Below, piece after piece: positions 33,637 through 43,700 of a stretch of DNA of 64,000 nt. Numbering within the stretch: position 1 is the first letter of the stretch; each line of letters opens with the position of its first letter. The notes beneath the pieces are model-generated. The model had not been told where the DNA came from. It searched no databases and saw only the letters and a program-made list of their open reading frames with translations. The position numbers were made by a program, and so were the translations under genes. The DNA is from Halieaceae bacterium UBA5085 (lineage in GTDB: Bacteria; Pseudomonadota; Gammaproteobacteria; Pseudomonadales; Halieaceae): the NCBI GenBank assembly GCA_002414665.1, contig DIAF01000046.1:15903-79902 (forward strand), in the 5' to 3' direction.

Positions 33637-35694
33637 TCAGAGACGGAAGCGCGCGCCGATTTCAAAGGAACGCTCGGGCCCCACATAGATGCCCTGGCGC
33701 AGCCCCGTGATATAGCGTTCGTCAGTCAGGTTCTTCACCGCGCCAAACACCGTCAGGCTGGCGCTGAAATCATACTCGGCCATGACATCCAGGAGCGTGT
33801 AGGAAGGCATCTTGCCGCCCCAGATACCGCCGGCTGCGTCGTCGGGGATATCGACCTGGTTGCTTGCATCGCCAAACTGGGAACCACGGTAGTGCGCCGT
33901 CAGAGCGGCATTCCACTGGCTGCCACGGTAGTTAAGGGCCAGATTGGCCAGATGCTCCGGTGCATAGGGCAGCCGGTTGCCTGCAAATTCCCCGGTCTGG
34001 AAATCCGACTCGGGCACCCAGGTTGCGTTAGCATCCACACTGAAGCCTGCGCCCAACTCATAGCCCAGGATGAGTTCCATACCCTTATGTACGGTTTCAC
34101 CGGCATTGGACTGGGAGAGATTGGGATCGCTGTTGCCCGTGACCACCTGATTGTCAAAGTCCATGTAGAAAGCAGCGACTTCATAGCTCAGCTTGCCCTG
34201 CAAGCCACGAATGCCAGCCTCATAGTTGTTCGAGCGCTCGCCGTCCAGATTCTGGTCCGTAAGGCCGTCCAGCGCCACGCCATTCGCCGCCGGCGAAAAC
34301 GCGCGATAGACACCACCGTAGAGCTGGGCCGTGGGTGTCAGATCGAAGGTTGCGCCAAGCCCGGGCAAGAGTTCCGTGTTGGAGGTTTTGGCCGACGCGT
34401 TGTTGTCGGTCAACACCCGGCGCTTCTGCTCGTAGGATTCAATCCGCAGGCCCGGGGTTAACGCCAGCCGATCAGTCAGTTCCATGCGATTCTGTACATG
34501 CGCCGCGATGCTGTCCGCACTGTCCACTCGATGCCGGTCGTTGGTACCCGTGCGATCGGCGTCTCGTGTGGCACGTATGCGCGTGTCGTCCGACTCCTCG
34601 CTCATTACCCGGAAGCCGATTTCCGCAGCGTTTTCCAGGCCGAAAAGCTGGTGATCCAGCTGCAGGCGGGTTTCCAACCCGACCCGTTCAAAGGACCGGT
34701 TGTTGCCGGTGAGGGTGTCGGTATAAACCCAGCGCCCCGCCTCGTTGGAGGCCGCTGTATCGACATTGTAGCGCCAGTAATCCCGCGACACCTCACTCCA
34801 GTAGGCCACGGTTTGCAGCCTGGCGTTAGCGTTGATGCGCCAGGCATGGTTGAGATCGAAGGCGACGCGGTCCGTCAGGAAGTAATCATCCGGCGCCGGG
34901 TTGTAGGTTGCGCCAGCCTCATAGTCACCGAGCAACAGACCTCGGTAGGAGATGTTGGCGTCATTTTCGTACCAGGAAAATTTCACACCCACTTCCTGGT
35001 TTTCGCTGAGCGCGATACCGGCCTTGACGAGGATGTCCGTCATTTCGTAGTCCTTGTCCATAAAGCCGTCGCTTTCCGCGCGGGTCGCCACAAGTCCGGC
35101 GAAGGCATCGCCGGAGGCGCTGCGGCCACCCGCCTCCAGGGAAGCTTCGCGGGTGTCGAAGGAGCCAAGCCGACCCGACAGCAGGACACCATCGTCCGGC
35201 GTCTTCGTCTGGTAATTCACCACGCCACCGATCGTGGAAGGGCCGTAGCGCAGGGACGCCGACCCTTTCAGCACTTCGATGCGTTCCACACGCTGGATGC
35301 GGGGGTTGAAATAGCGCTCATTGCCGATAAACAGACCGGGGGCCACGGGCACACCGTCTTCAAGAATCAGGGATTTTGACTCACTGGCCGACAACCCGCG
35401 AATTCCCAGATTGGCAACGATCGCCGTCTCGTCCTCCGTTGTCGTATTGATCCCGGCAACGCGCCGCAGCGCGTCATCGGTGGACAGCGGCTGAATGAGC
35501 TCCAGCGCCTCCCGGTCAATCAGCACCACCGATCCGGTTTGCCGCGACACGGCATCATCACTTTTCCCGATGACCTCGATGACGGGCATGGGGAATTCAC
35601 CACCCTCCTGCGCGGCAAGGCCGGATGGCAGCAAAATGGCGGCAACAGCAAGGGTGAGCACCCGTTTCGGTGGGCGCGAAGGCGCGGTGTTCAT
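33637..35694 (-). CDS. TonB-dependent siderophore receptor (FecA-like)
   Basis: A 685-residue outer-membrane receptor. A signal peptide (VLTLAVAAILLPSGLAAQ) is followed by MPVIEVIGKSDDA, where a TonB box would lie. The plug domain contains NLGIRGLSASESKSLILEDG and RIEVLKGSASLRYGPSTIGGVVNY, and the barrel ends in FEIGARFRL with a terminal hydrophobic pattern. The plug resembles ferric-dicitrate/FecA-type receptors but lacks an N-terminal signalling extension. It starts 14 bases after the bfd stop, directly behind a Fur-boxed promoter, so iron import is well supported. The exact ligand is not evident. Confidence 0.92.
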   Translation of the reverse strand: MNTAPSRPPKRVLTLAVAAILLPSGLAAQEGGEFPMPVIEVIGKSDDAVSRQTGSVVLIDREALELIQPLSTDDALRRVAGINTTTEDETAIVANLGIRGLSASESKSLILEDGVPVAPGLFIGNERYFNPRIQRVERIEVLKGSASLRYGPSTIGGVVNYQTKTPDDGVLLSGRLGSFDTREASLEAGGRSASGDAFAGLVATRAESDGFMDKDYEMTDILVKAGIALSENQEVGVKFSWYENDANISYRGLLLGDYEAGATYNPAPDDYFLTDRVAFDLNHAWRINANARLQTVAYWSEVSRDYWRYNVDTAASNEAGRWVYTDTLTGNNRSFERVGLETRLQLDHQLFGLENAAEIGFRVMSEESDDTRIRATRDADRTGTNDRHRVDSADSIAAHVQNRMELTDRLALTPGLRIESYEQKRRVLTDNNASAKTSNTELLPGLGATFDLTPTAQLYGGVYRAFSPAANGVALDGLTDQNLDGERSNNYEAGIRGLQGKLSYEVAAFYMDFDNQVVTGNSDPNLSQSNAGETVHKGMELILGYELGAGFSVDANATWVPESDFQTGEFAGNRLPYAPEHLANLALNYRGSQWNAALTAHYRGSQFGDASNQVDIPDDAAGGIWGGKMPSYTLLDVMAEYDFSASLTVFGAVKNLTDERYITGLRQGIYVGPERSFEIGARFRL

Positions 35695-35708
35695 ACGTTA
35701 CTCCAGGG

Positions 35709-35921
35709 TCAGGCCCAGACGGTTTCCGGTGAGGCCTTGAGTTCAAAGAAAAGGGATTCAGCAACCGTCTCGGCGATCACTTCTTCAGCGCTGTCCTTGC
35801 AGGTACCGCAACAGGTACCCACCTCCAGGCGAGCCTGAATGTCTTCATAGCGGACAGCGCCCTGCTGGACTTCGGCGCGGATGGCGGAGTCGGTCACTCC
35901 GCGGCACAGACAAATAAACAT
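35709..35921 (-). CDS. bfd: Bacterioferritin-associated ferredoxin
   Basis: A 70-residue [2Fe-2S] protein that reduces the heme of bacterioferritin to release stored iron. Cysteines at C4, C6, C38 and C41 (MFICLCRGVTD and TCCGTC) match the four ligands of E. coli Bfd exactly, with an extra C37. The ATG at 35921 has a near-perfect AGGAGGT Shine-Dalgarno; longer in-frame starts lie within the Fur box. It is the first gene of an iron-regulated transcript with the TonB receptor, and divergent from bfr. The C-terminal tail is slightly longer than in E. coli. Confidence 0.93.
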   Translation of the reverse strand: MFICLCRGVTDSAIRAEVQQGAVRYEDIQARLEVGTCCGTCKDSAEEVIAETVAESLFFELKASPETVWA

Positions 35922-35951
35922 GCAATAACCTCCTGACTGCCCCCAGTTTAG

Positions 35952-35970
35952 ACGAATGCGAATCATTGTC
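35952..35970. promoter_or_regulatory. Fur box between bfd and bfr
   Basis: The 19 bases starting ACGAATGCGAATCATTGTC agree at 13 of 19 positions with the consensus GATAATGATAATCATTATC. The conserved AATCATT core is intact. The site lies 31 bases upstream of bfd, where it would cover the promoter, and 132 bases from bfr. Iron-dependent repression of bfd and the receptor downstream is therefore expected. Confidence 0.75.
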
Positions 35971-36101
35971 AATTGCACGTAGTATTAATTGTCAGTCTCG
36001 AATACAAAAATAGCCAGCCCGGCTTGACGGCCGGAATCCGTGGCCTCCCGGAGCCAAGTTGACTACACTAAAAGGGAACACCACCACACAAGGAGCGAAG
36101 C

Positions 36102-36566
36102 GTGAAAGGTGACAAGCAGGTGATTGCCTTCCTCAACCAGGCACTGAAAAACGAACTCACGGCCATCAATCAGTACTTCCTGCACGCCAGAATGTTCGAG
36201 AACTGGGGGCTGAAAAAGCTCAACGAAAAAGAGTACGAGGAATCCATCGATGAAATGAAGCACGCAGATCTGCTGATCAAGCGCATTCTGTTTCTGGAGG
36301 GGCTGCCCAACCTGCAGGATCTGGGCAAACTCTATATCGGTGAAAACGTTGCGGAAATCCTGCAATGCGACATGAAGCAGGAAGAGCTGGCCATTCCGCT
36401 GTTGCGGGAGGCCATCGTGCACTGTGAATCCGTCTCCGATTTTGCCACCCGCGACCTGTTCTCGGAGATACTGAGGAGCGAAGAGGAGCACGTCGACTGG
36501 CTGGAGACTCAACTCGAGCTGATCGAGCGCGTGGGTATACAGAACTACCAGCAATCCATGATTTAG
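36102..36566 (+). CDS. bfr: Bacterioferritin
   Basis: Iron-storage 24-mer subunit of 154 residues. All ferroxidase-site ligands fall at the E. coli numbering: E18, E51, H54, E94, E127 and H130, with Y25 nearby; the heme-ligand methionine M52 is also present. The start is GTG at 36102 preceded by AGGAG. It is divergent from bfd, whose product reduces it, with a Fur box between them. A strong hairpin at 36575-36601 follows. This is the heme-binding, ferroxidase-active type, not the partner-dependent alpha type. Confidence 0.97.
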   Translation: MKGDKQVIAFLNQALKNELTAINQYFLHARMFENWGLKKLNEKEYEESIDEMKHADLLIKRILFLEGLPNLQDLGKLYIGENVAEILQCDMKQEELAIPLLREAIVHCESVSDFATRDLFSEILRSEEEHVDWLETQLELIERVGIQNYQQSMI

Positions 36567-36574
36567 AACGAAAA

Positions 36575-36601
36575 CGCCCGCCCCAATCTCTGGGGCGGGC
36601 G
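36575..36601 (+). terminator. Hairpin terminator after bfr
   Basis: An 11-base perfect stem (CGCCCGCCCCA with TGGGGCGGGCG) and a 5-base loop lie 8 bases after the bfr stop codon. The bases that follow (CGTGTT) lack a T-run, so it may work with Rho or as a bidirectional barrier to the converging gene. Confidence 0.65.
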
Positions 36602-36623
36602 CGTGTTACCGCGCGCCGCGCAT

Positions 36624-39002
36624 TCAGTCGCAGCCGCCGCTCAGGCTATTCAGCCAACCACTCACCAGCTCCACAGCCTCGTCATGGATGATGCTGCGGC
36701 CAATTTCCGGCATGCGCACATTGGTTTCGTTGGAGTTCATGCGAAACACCGTGATAGAAGCCTCGGCGTTGCCCGGCACCAGAGCGTACTGCAGACCACC
36801 TGAGCCTGCCCCGGCGGCGACGGGGGGCTTGCAGACGCCGTAGGTGGCATTCACCTCACGCCAAAACTCGGTGAACATGCCGGAGTTGCTGGCAAAGCCG
36901 CCGGGGCTGTGGCAATGGGCGCAGTTGATGTCCAGGTAGGCCTTCACACGCGACTCGAGGGGCTTGCTCACGTCTTCCCAATCGGGTGCCGTGTCGATCG
37001 CCGCCAGATCAGCCGGCAAACCGACCAGAACACCTTCATCCGCCATATGCGCCAACTGGTTCTTCAGGGTGCCGTCGTAGACACGCTCGCGGTTGAGAAA
37101 CCGTGCCTTGGGCCCGATAGGCAGGTTGACTGTTTCCGTGTTCACGCCACTGCCGGTTTCCGCCCGGGTTACGCCGTGACAGGTCTTGCAGCTGTTGGCA
37201 TCGGGAATCACGTACTCAGTGCTGCGCATGCTGCCGTCACTGTGAATCCACTCCAGCGAGCGGCGGCCCCCCGCCACCGCGAGGTCGGCGCCGCTGCCAT
37301 CCTCGCGCCAGATATAGGGCAGCGTTGCCCAGCCATCCCGGCGATGGATCAGCAGACGGGTTTCGATAATCTCCTCACCCGCCGCCGGATTCAGGAAGTC
37401 GTTGGGCATGGTGAAGGTCTTGGCGATGATCGTGCCCACCGGGAAATCGAACACGTTCTGTGCGTTGTATGCAGCTTGCAAACCGTCTGGCACGTAGATA
37501 AAGCGATACTTGCTCGCGTAATCGGTAAACAGTGCGCTGGTCAACTCGTAGCCGATACCCGCATTGGCGGCTGAGCGCGGCTCCAGCGCATCTGCAAACA
37601 GATTGTAACCGGCAAGCTCACGGCAGCTGACCTCCGCCGCATCGAAATTGGGGTCGCTGCCCTCGGGGGTGCACAGTGCCGCGATTTCATCTTCGGTGAG
37701 GGGGCGCTCGCCCTCAGCAATCTCTTCTGGCGTATCCAGTACTACCGTAGTCAGTGACGCATGCGCACAATCAAAGAAGGCCGGATCCACGCTCGGGCCA
37801 CCACCGCCGGGCTGGAAGACGACACCCACCCGGACCGATGCTTTTTCGGCAACACAGATACGGTCGGCATCCGGGAACGCACCTTCCGCTTCACCAAGCC
37901 CGTCATAGACCACTTCAGGCAGGCCATCTAACGCGGCGAACAGGCCGGCAACATCCGCCGCCAGATCGGCGGGGGCGTAGGCATTGTTGGAGTACAGGTT
38001 GTCGTGCACATGGATGCGGCGTGGGTCCGGATCGTAGCGCACATCGTTGGTGGTCAGGCCGCTGATATCGTAGCTGACGATTGCCACCGCCATGGACTGG
38101 TTGTTCTCGATGCGGTTACCGAAAATCTCCACATCGTCGAACGCCATGGCGAGGATGCCGGTACCTGCCGGCACAACGCCCACAATATTGCCCGCCGGTG
38201 CAAAGTTGGGGGTATTGTTGTCGCGGATGGTATTGTCAAAAATCCGGGCGCGCGCACCGTCCACGGACAGGTTCGGCAGGTCGAATACCAGAATGCCGCC
38301 TGTATTGTTCTCCGCAACGTTGTCGTAGACATCGGAATCCGTGGAGTTCTCGATTTCAATGCCCGCCACATTCAGGGAGACGTTGTTGCGGCGCACGATG
38401 ATCTTGTCCGACTGGCCGACATAGATTCCCGCATCACTGGCGCCAATGACCACACAGTCTTCAATCAGCACGTTCTTGGTCTGCACCGGGTACAGCCCGT
38501 AGGCACCGTTGCTCTCACAAGCACCACAGGTCCATTCCACGCGCACCGAACGCAGTGTCACACCGTTGGAAAATTTGAACTTGATGCCGTCTGACGGCGG
38601 GTCGATCACCGCGAAATCTTCCAACACCACGTTGTTGCTGGTGACCAGAATACTCTCGCCACCCGATACTTGGGTGCCGAAGTCGAGCAGCGTTTCACCG
38701 TGGCCCTGGCCGCGCACCGTGACATTGTCCACATCCAGCGACAGCTGGGCGTCCAGCGCAAATTCTCCCGCGGGCAGTTCGATGGTCTGCCCCGGTTCAA
38801 CGTTGATAAAGGCCTCTATCAACCGCCGCTGGAAATCCTCACCGGGTTCAATGACTACCAGGTTAGGGTCCGGAACCTCCTCGGGCGTCACCTCAGGTGG
38901 CGGTGGCGCAGCAGACCCGCCGCCATCCGAGCAGGCCGTCAGTGACGCCAACCCGAACAGCAGCACAGTGGACAGGACAGACTTTCTGGCGAATATCTTC
39001 AT
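36624..39002 (-). CDS. Fusion lipoprotein: parallel beta-helix domain plus diheme c-type cytochrome domain
   Basis: A 792-residue lipoprotein (lipobox LTAC, C24). Residues about 55-360 form a right-handed parallel beta-helix of repeats such as NNVVLEDFAVID, NVLIEDCVVIGASDAGIYVG, KIIVRRNNVSLN and VEIFGNRIENN. After a cysteine-bearing linker (about 420-500), the C-terminal part holds two heme-c motifs, CKTCH at 605-609 and CAHCH at 694-698, in the arrangement of the SO2930-type diheme cytochrome family. In many Proteobacteria these two families (TIGR03805 and TIGR03806, as I recall them) are adjacent separate genes of unknown function; here they are one polypeptide. It is probably exported and lipid-anchored, with the cytochrome passing electrons to or from something bound by the helix. 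Family names are from memory. Confidence 0.85.
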   Translation of the reverse strand: MKIFARKSVLSTVLLFGLASLTACSDGGGSAAPPPPEVTPEEVPDPNLVVIEPGEDFQRRLIEAFINVEPGQTIELPAGEFALDAQLSLDVDNVTVRGQGHGETLLDFGTQVSGGESILVTSNNVVLEDFAVIDPPSDGIKFKFSNGVTLRSVRVEWTCGACESNGAYGLYPVQTKNVLIEDCVVIGASDAGIYVGQSDKIIVRRNNVSLNVAGIEIENSTDSDVYDNVAENNTGGILVFDLPNLSVDGARARIFDNTIRDNNTPNFAPAGNIVGVVPAGTGILAMAFDDVEIFGNRIENNQSMAVAIVSYDISGLTTNDVRYDPDPRRIHVHDNLYSNNAYAPADLAADVAGLFAALDGLPEVVYDGLGEAEGAFPDADRICVAEKASVRVGVVFQPGGGGPSVDPAFFDCAHASLTTVVLDTPEEIAEGERPLTEDEIAALCTPEGSDPNFDAAEVSCRELAGYNLFADALEPRSAANAGIGYELTSALFTDYASKYRFIYVPDGLQAAYNAQNVFDFPVGTIIAKTFTMPNDFLNPAAGEEIIETRLLIHRRDGWATLPYIWREDGSGADLAVAGGRRSLEWIHSDGSMRSTEYVIPDANSCKTCHGVTRAETGSGVNTETVNLPIGPKARFLNRERVYDGTLKNQLAHMADEGVLVGLPADLAAIDTAPDWEDVSKPLESRVKAYLDINCAHCHSPGGFASNSGMFTEFWREVNATYGVCKPPVAAGAGSGGLQYALVPGNAEASITVFRMNSNETNVRMPEIGRSIIHDEAVELVSGWLNSLSGGCD

Positions 39003-39037
39003 GATGCTCCCGGATTATTATCTTTAGAATTGGAGTT

Positions 39038-39062
39038 CCGCCTGCTTATTTATCACAGGCGG
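39038..39062 (-). terminator. Weak hairpin between FKBP and beta-helix genes
   Basis: A 7-base stem CCGCCTG/CAGGCGG with an 11-base AT-rich loop lies 20 bases after the FKBP stop codon on the minus strand. There is no T-run, so its role as a terminator is doubtful; it may simply separate the two leftward genes. Confidence 0.3.
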
Positions 39063-39081
39063 GGTAAATCACAAAGCCGCG

Positions 39082-39510
39082 TCAGGCGATCGCCACCAGC
39101 TCAATATCAAACGTGAGGTCTTTTCCGGCCAGCGGATGATTCGCATCCAGCACGACCACCTCGTCACTGACCTCGGCAACCCGCACGGGGATCGCCTGGC
39201 CGTCGGGGGTTTGCATCTGTAACTGCAGGCCCGGTTCCAGCGGGATATGCTCGGGGATCTGCGACCGGGCGACTTCCTGACGGGCCTCTGCGGCCGGCTG
39301 GCCGTAGGCCTCGTCCGCCGGCACGTTCACCTGTTTTTTGTCACCGACGGCCATGCCTTCGATGGCCCGATCCAGACCGGGAATGATCTGTCCGGACCCA
39401 ACTTCAAACTGCAGTGGGTCGCGACCGTCACTGCTGTCGAATACGGTGCCGTCGTCCAGGGTACCGGTGTAATGAATGCTGACGTTATCGCCTGCTTTAG
39501 CTGCGCTCAT
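39082..39510 (-). CDS. FKBP-type peptidyl-prolyl cis-trans isomerase (SlyD/FKBP-like)
   Basis: A 142-residue two-domain FKBP of the SlyD/SlpA kind. The FKBP core has VSIHYTGTLDDGTVFDSSDG and IIPGLDRAIEGMAVGDKKQV, with the substrate-pocket residues in place. An inserted flap (RSQIPEHIPLEPGLQLQMQ to VVVLDANHPLAGKDLTFDI) forms the chaperone domain. It lacks the histidine-rich metal-binding tail of SlyD, so it is closer to the shorter SlpA-type. It folds or refolds proteins in the cytoplasm and stands alone. Confidence 0.92.
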   Translation of the reverse strand: MSAAKAGDNVSIHYTGTLDDGTVFDSSDGRDPLQFEVGSGQIIPGLDRAIEGMAVGDKKQVNVPADEAYGQPAAEARQEVARSQIPEHIPLEPGLQLQMQTPDGQAIPVRVAEVSDEVVVLDANHPLAGKDLTFDIELVAIA

Positions 39511-39760
39511 GCTGTGCTCCTGATTGCGTAGGGGAAGGGGAAACTACGCAGTGTCTGGCGCAGTAACTCGCGAGTGCCCCAGTTTAACGGCTGTGATGGG
39601 GATGTAAACCGGAGGCACGGCAAACCTGCGCCAGGGCCCAGAGCAGGGGAGAAACGGTAATAGTGGTGCCGTGGCGCACTGGCGAGGCGGGCGGTTCACA
39701 AGTATCTTGCTCGCGGCCACCGGCGAAAGTCCGGTACAACCCTTTTGCAGGAGCTGACTC

Positions 39761-40729
39761 ATGATGGCGTTGGGAGCCGTACTCATCGGCCTGGTATTGC
39801 TGGTCTGGAGCGCCGACCGCTTTGTATCGGGCGCGGCGGCAACGGCCTGGCATTTCAACGTGCCGCCGCTGCTGATCGGCATGGTCATCATCGGTTTCGG
39901 GACATCGGCGCCCGAGATGGTCGTCTCCGCCATTGCCTCCAGCCAGGGGAATCCGGGCCTGGCACTGGGCAATGCCTACGGCTCCAACATCACCAACATC
40001 GCGCTGATTATCGGCGTCACCGCTGTGCTCAGCCCCCTGGCCGTGCACTCGCAGATCCTGCGCAAGGAGCTGCCGATACTGCTCGCTGTCACGGCGCTGG
40101 CAGCCTGGCAGGTGGTCGACGGCGTCATCACCCACCTTGAGGCATTCCTGCTGCTTGGCCTGTTCGTCCTGCTGATGGGCTGGTCTATCCAGCAGGGCCT
40201 GCGGGGCGACCGCGACACGCTGGCCACCGAGGTCAGTGCGGAGCACGCGTCTACCCTGCACATGCCGCTGGGCCGTGCGCTGTTCTGGCTGCTCGCCGGC
40301 CTGCTACTGCTGGTGGCAGCCTCGCGCCTGCTGGTCTGGGGCGCGGTGCTGATTGCCGAGGGCCTCGGCGTCAGCGACCTGGTGATCGGGCTCACTATCG
40401 TGGCGGTTGGTACGTCGCTTCCGGAGCTGGCGTCCTCGGTGATTGCCGCGCGCAAGGGTGAAAGCGACATCGCGCTGGGTAACGTCATCGGTTCCAACCT
40501 GTTCAACACGCTGGCGGTGGTGGGCATCGCGGGCGGTATTGCCGAGATCGACGTGCCACCGGAAGTGCTTGGCCGGGACGTACTGAGCATGGGGGCCCTG
40601 GCGCTGCTGCTGTGTGTGATGGGGTATCGACGCCGCGGACCGGGCCGCATCAACCGGCCGGAAGGCGCCCTGCTTATTCTGTGCTTCGCCGGCTATACCG
40701 GTTGGGTGCTGGTCACCAGCGGCTCATGA
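39761..40729 (+). CDS. Ca2+/Na+ antiporter of the CaCA family (YrbG-like)
   Basis: A 322-residue inner-membrane exchanger with about ten hydrophobic segments and the two inverted alpha-repeats that bind the ions: GFGTSAPEMVVSAIAS with GNAYGSNITNIALI in the first half, and AVGTSLPELASSVIA with GNVIGSNLFNTLAVVG in the second. The P-E-x-x-x-S and G-S-N motifs are complete, so it should be active. The ATG at 39761 has AGGAG upstream. Its 3' end overlaps the end of the converging EAL gene by 6 bases. Confidence 0.95.
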   Translation: MMALGAVLIGLVLLVWSADRFVSGAAATAWHFNVPPLLIGMVIIGFGTSAPEMVVSAIASSQGNPGLALGNAYGSNITNIALIIGVTAVLSPLAVHSQILRKELPILLAVTALAAWQVVDGVITHLEAFLLLGLFVLLMGWSIQQGLRGDRDTLATEVSAEHASTLHMPLGRALFWLLAGLLLLVAASRLLVWGAVLIAEGLGVSDLVIGLTIVAVGTSLPELASSVIAARKGESDIALGNVIGSNLFNTLAVVGIAGGIAEIDVPPEVLGRDVLSMGALALLLCVMGYRRRGPGRINRPEGALLILCFAGYTGWVLVTSGS

Positions 40730-43700
40730 TGTAAGCTCGCGCAGCAGGGCCTCAAAGTCCTCGGCCGGCAGCGGCTTGCTGAAGTAATACCCCTGGAACT
40801 CGTCACAGCCGTTGTCCTTGAGGAACTGCCACTGCGCCTCCGTTTCCACGCCCTCGGCGATGGTACGGAACCCGAGTCCGCGAGCCACGCCGATAATGGC
40901 CAGTGCGATGGCCTGATCTTCGGCGTCCTCTGCCACCCCATCGACAAAACTCTTGTCGATTTTCAGCTTCTGCACCGGATAGCGCTTGAGATAGCTCAGT
41001 GAGGAGTAGCCGGTGCCGAAATCGTCAATCGACAGCACGACGCCGCGCCGATGCAGGTCGGCCAGCGTCGCCAGCGTCTTGCCGGAGCTCTCCATGGCGA
41101 TGCGCTCGGTGAGCTCGAGGTCCAGAAGCTCCGCCGGCACGCCGGCATCGGCGAGCATCTGGCTCACCATCTCGGCGAAGTCCTCGCGGTAGATCTGCAT
41201 GGCGGACAGATTCACAGCGACCGGCCCGACGGGAAGCCCCGAGGACTGCCACAGCGCCTGCTGGGCTATGGCGGTACGCAACACCCAGCTGCCGATATCC
41301 AGGATCAGCCCGCTCTCCTCGGCGATGGGAATAAAGCGTGAGGGTGGCACGAAGCCCAGCTCCGGGTGCTGCCAGCGGATCAGGGCCTCAACGCCGGTGA
41401 TCTCCCCTGTCGTCAGGCTGACTTGAGGCTGATAGTGCAGACTGAGGTCGCCCTTGGCCAGGGCTTCCCTGAGCTGGTTCTCAATCTGCAGTGTTTCATT
41501 GGCATGGACGCGCATCTCGTCTTCGAAGACGCAGAACACATTGCGCCCGGCGTGCTTGGCCCGCGAAAGCGCAGCGTCTGCCGCCTGCGTCAGCTGATCG
41601 AGATCGCGACCGTGTTCCGGGAAGCAGGCAATACCGATGCTCGCCGTAACGCTGAGCCGTTGTGCCTCCAGTTGCAGGGGCTCGGCAATGCGACCGAGCA
41701 GGCGTTCCGCCACCAGGGCGGCGCCCTCCTCCCCGACTCCGGGAAGCAGGAGGAAAAACTCGTCTCCCCCCATGCGGCTCAGCGTGGACTCCAGGTTCAG
41801 CTCGGCGCTCAGCCGGCTGGACAGTGCGGTCAGCACAGCATCCCCCACAGCGAGCCCGAGAGATTCGTTGATCAGCTGGAAACGGTCAAGATCAATGTAG
41901 AGCAGTGCCAGTGGCGTGGCACTCGCGGCCGCCGCGGTCACAGCCAGGCGCGTCCGCTCGTGCAGCAACTCCCGATTGGGCAGGCCTGTGAGCGTGTCGT
42001 AGTGACTGAGGAAGCGGATCCGGTCCCGATTGTCGCGATGCTCGGTGATATCGGTGGAGATGCCGCAGAGCGCGTAGACCTTACCCTCGGCGTCAGACAG
42101 CGGGATTTTCACCGACCAGAACACGGAGGTCTTGCCGCTGCTGCGGATGGTCTCCACCTCTTCACGTTCCTCGGAAATACCCGAGGTGAGCACCTTGCGG
42201 TCGTTCTCGCGAATACGGGCCACGCTGTCCGAGTCAAACAGGCGCTCGTCGCCCTGGCCGATAATGTCCTCCCGCTCGATCCCCCAGGTCGCAAGCGCCT
42301 GCCGATTCACGAACAGGTACTTGCCTTCGAGATCCTTCAGGTAGATGCAGGCACCCACGTTCTCAAGAATCGTGGACAGCAGGGACTCGCTTTCCCGTAC
42401 CGCCTTTTCATAGCGCGTACGCTGTTCCTCCCGATCAAAGTTGTCGAGGGCAAAACTGATGTCCGCGCTCATCTCACGCAGCAGGGCCGTCACCTCCTCG
42501 TCAAACACGTTGCGATGCGCATGGTAGACACTGAACACAGCAAACGGCTTGCCGCCCCGGGGAACCGGAAACGCGGCCGATGAGCCCCACCCGAACTCGC
42601 GCGCCCGATCGTGCCAGGGTTCGGTCAGCGAAGAGTCCAGGTAGTCGTTGATGATCACTGGCCGGTTCTCACGCGCTGCGGTGGCCATGGAACCGGCTCC
42701 GCCGGGATGGTTGGCATCAATGGACAGGGACTTGCTGTCGAAATATTCACGTCCCTCCCCGGCACCGGCGACACCGACAATCGCACCGCTTACGGTGTCA
42801 ATGCGGCCAACCCAGGCCAGGGTAAAGCCACCAAAACGAACCGCCACCTTGCAGACCAGGGGCATCAGCTCCGCTTCGCTGTCCATGCGCACAATGGCCT
42901 GGTTGACTTCACTGAGTGCGTGATAAAGGCTGGCCAGACGTTCTGCGCGCCGGTCGCTGCGGTCGCGGCCCCGGGCAATCACCAGCACCAGCAAAGCCAG
43001 CGCGAGGCTGGCCGCACCGCCTGCGACAAAGATTGCCGAGGAGCGCCCCGGTGCCAGCGACGCGGCCCGGAAAGCCGGCGTGGAACTGATATAGAACGTC
43101 CAGCTGCGGGTACCCACCGTGACGCTGTGCTCAGCCTGCACCTCGCCTGCCGCGGCACGCGCTGCATGGGATATAGCATCTGACAAATACAGCCGATTAA
43201 CCGGATCGCGCGGGTCGCCGTCGTAGATATCAAAATCCAGGTCGGCATCAATTTCCCTCGCCATGCCCTCAATCAGGTCCCTGACCCGGAAGGGCACGTC
43301 GACATAGCCGGTAATTCTGGCCCTGCGTTCTGCCAGTGTATCCGGCACTGCCGAGGCGCCGTACACCGGCAGATACATGACAAAGGACGGTGAGTCGGCG
43401 TTCCCTGTCGCCGGGGGATCACCCTGGTCCTGCGCCAGCTGCAGGGGGCGGGTGATGACAATATCGCCGAGGTCACGCGCTTTCTCTGCGGCGGCGCGCG
43501 CGACTGGAACCTGATAGATATCAAGACCGATGGCGCGCAGGTTGGCACCCGCCAGTGGCTCGATGTAGATGATTGGCGCCAGCACCTCGCCCGGGTTCTC
43601 CGGTCGAATGCTGTAGTCCACTGGGAGCTGTGCAGCCATCTCCTCCAGATGCTTGTCCAGCTGGCTGCGTGGCACCAGTTGCACCCAGGCGATTCCCTGC

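Noticed and set aside
39511..39760. Possible riboswitch before the Ca2+/Na+ antiporter
   Set aside because: A short ACCGG/CCGGT hairpin is present but none of the conserved yybP-ykoY or Mg-sensor bases could be recognised.
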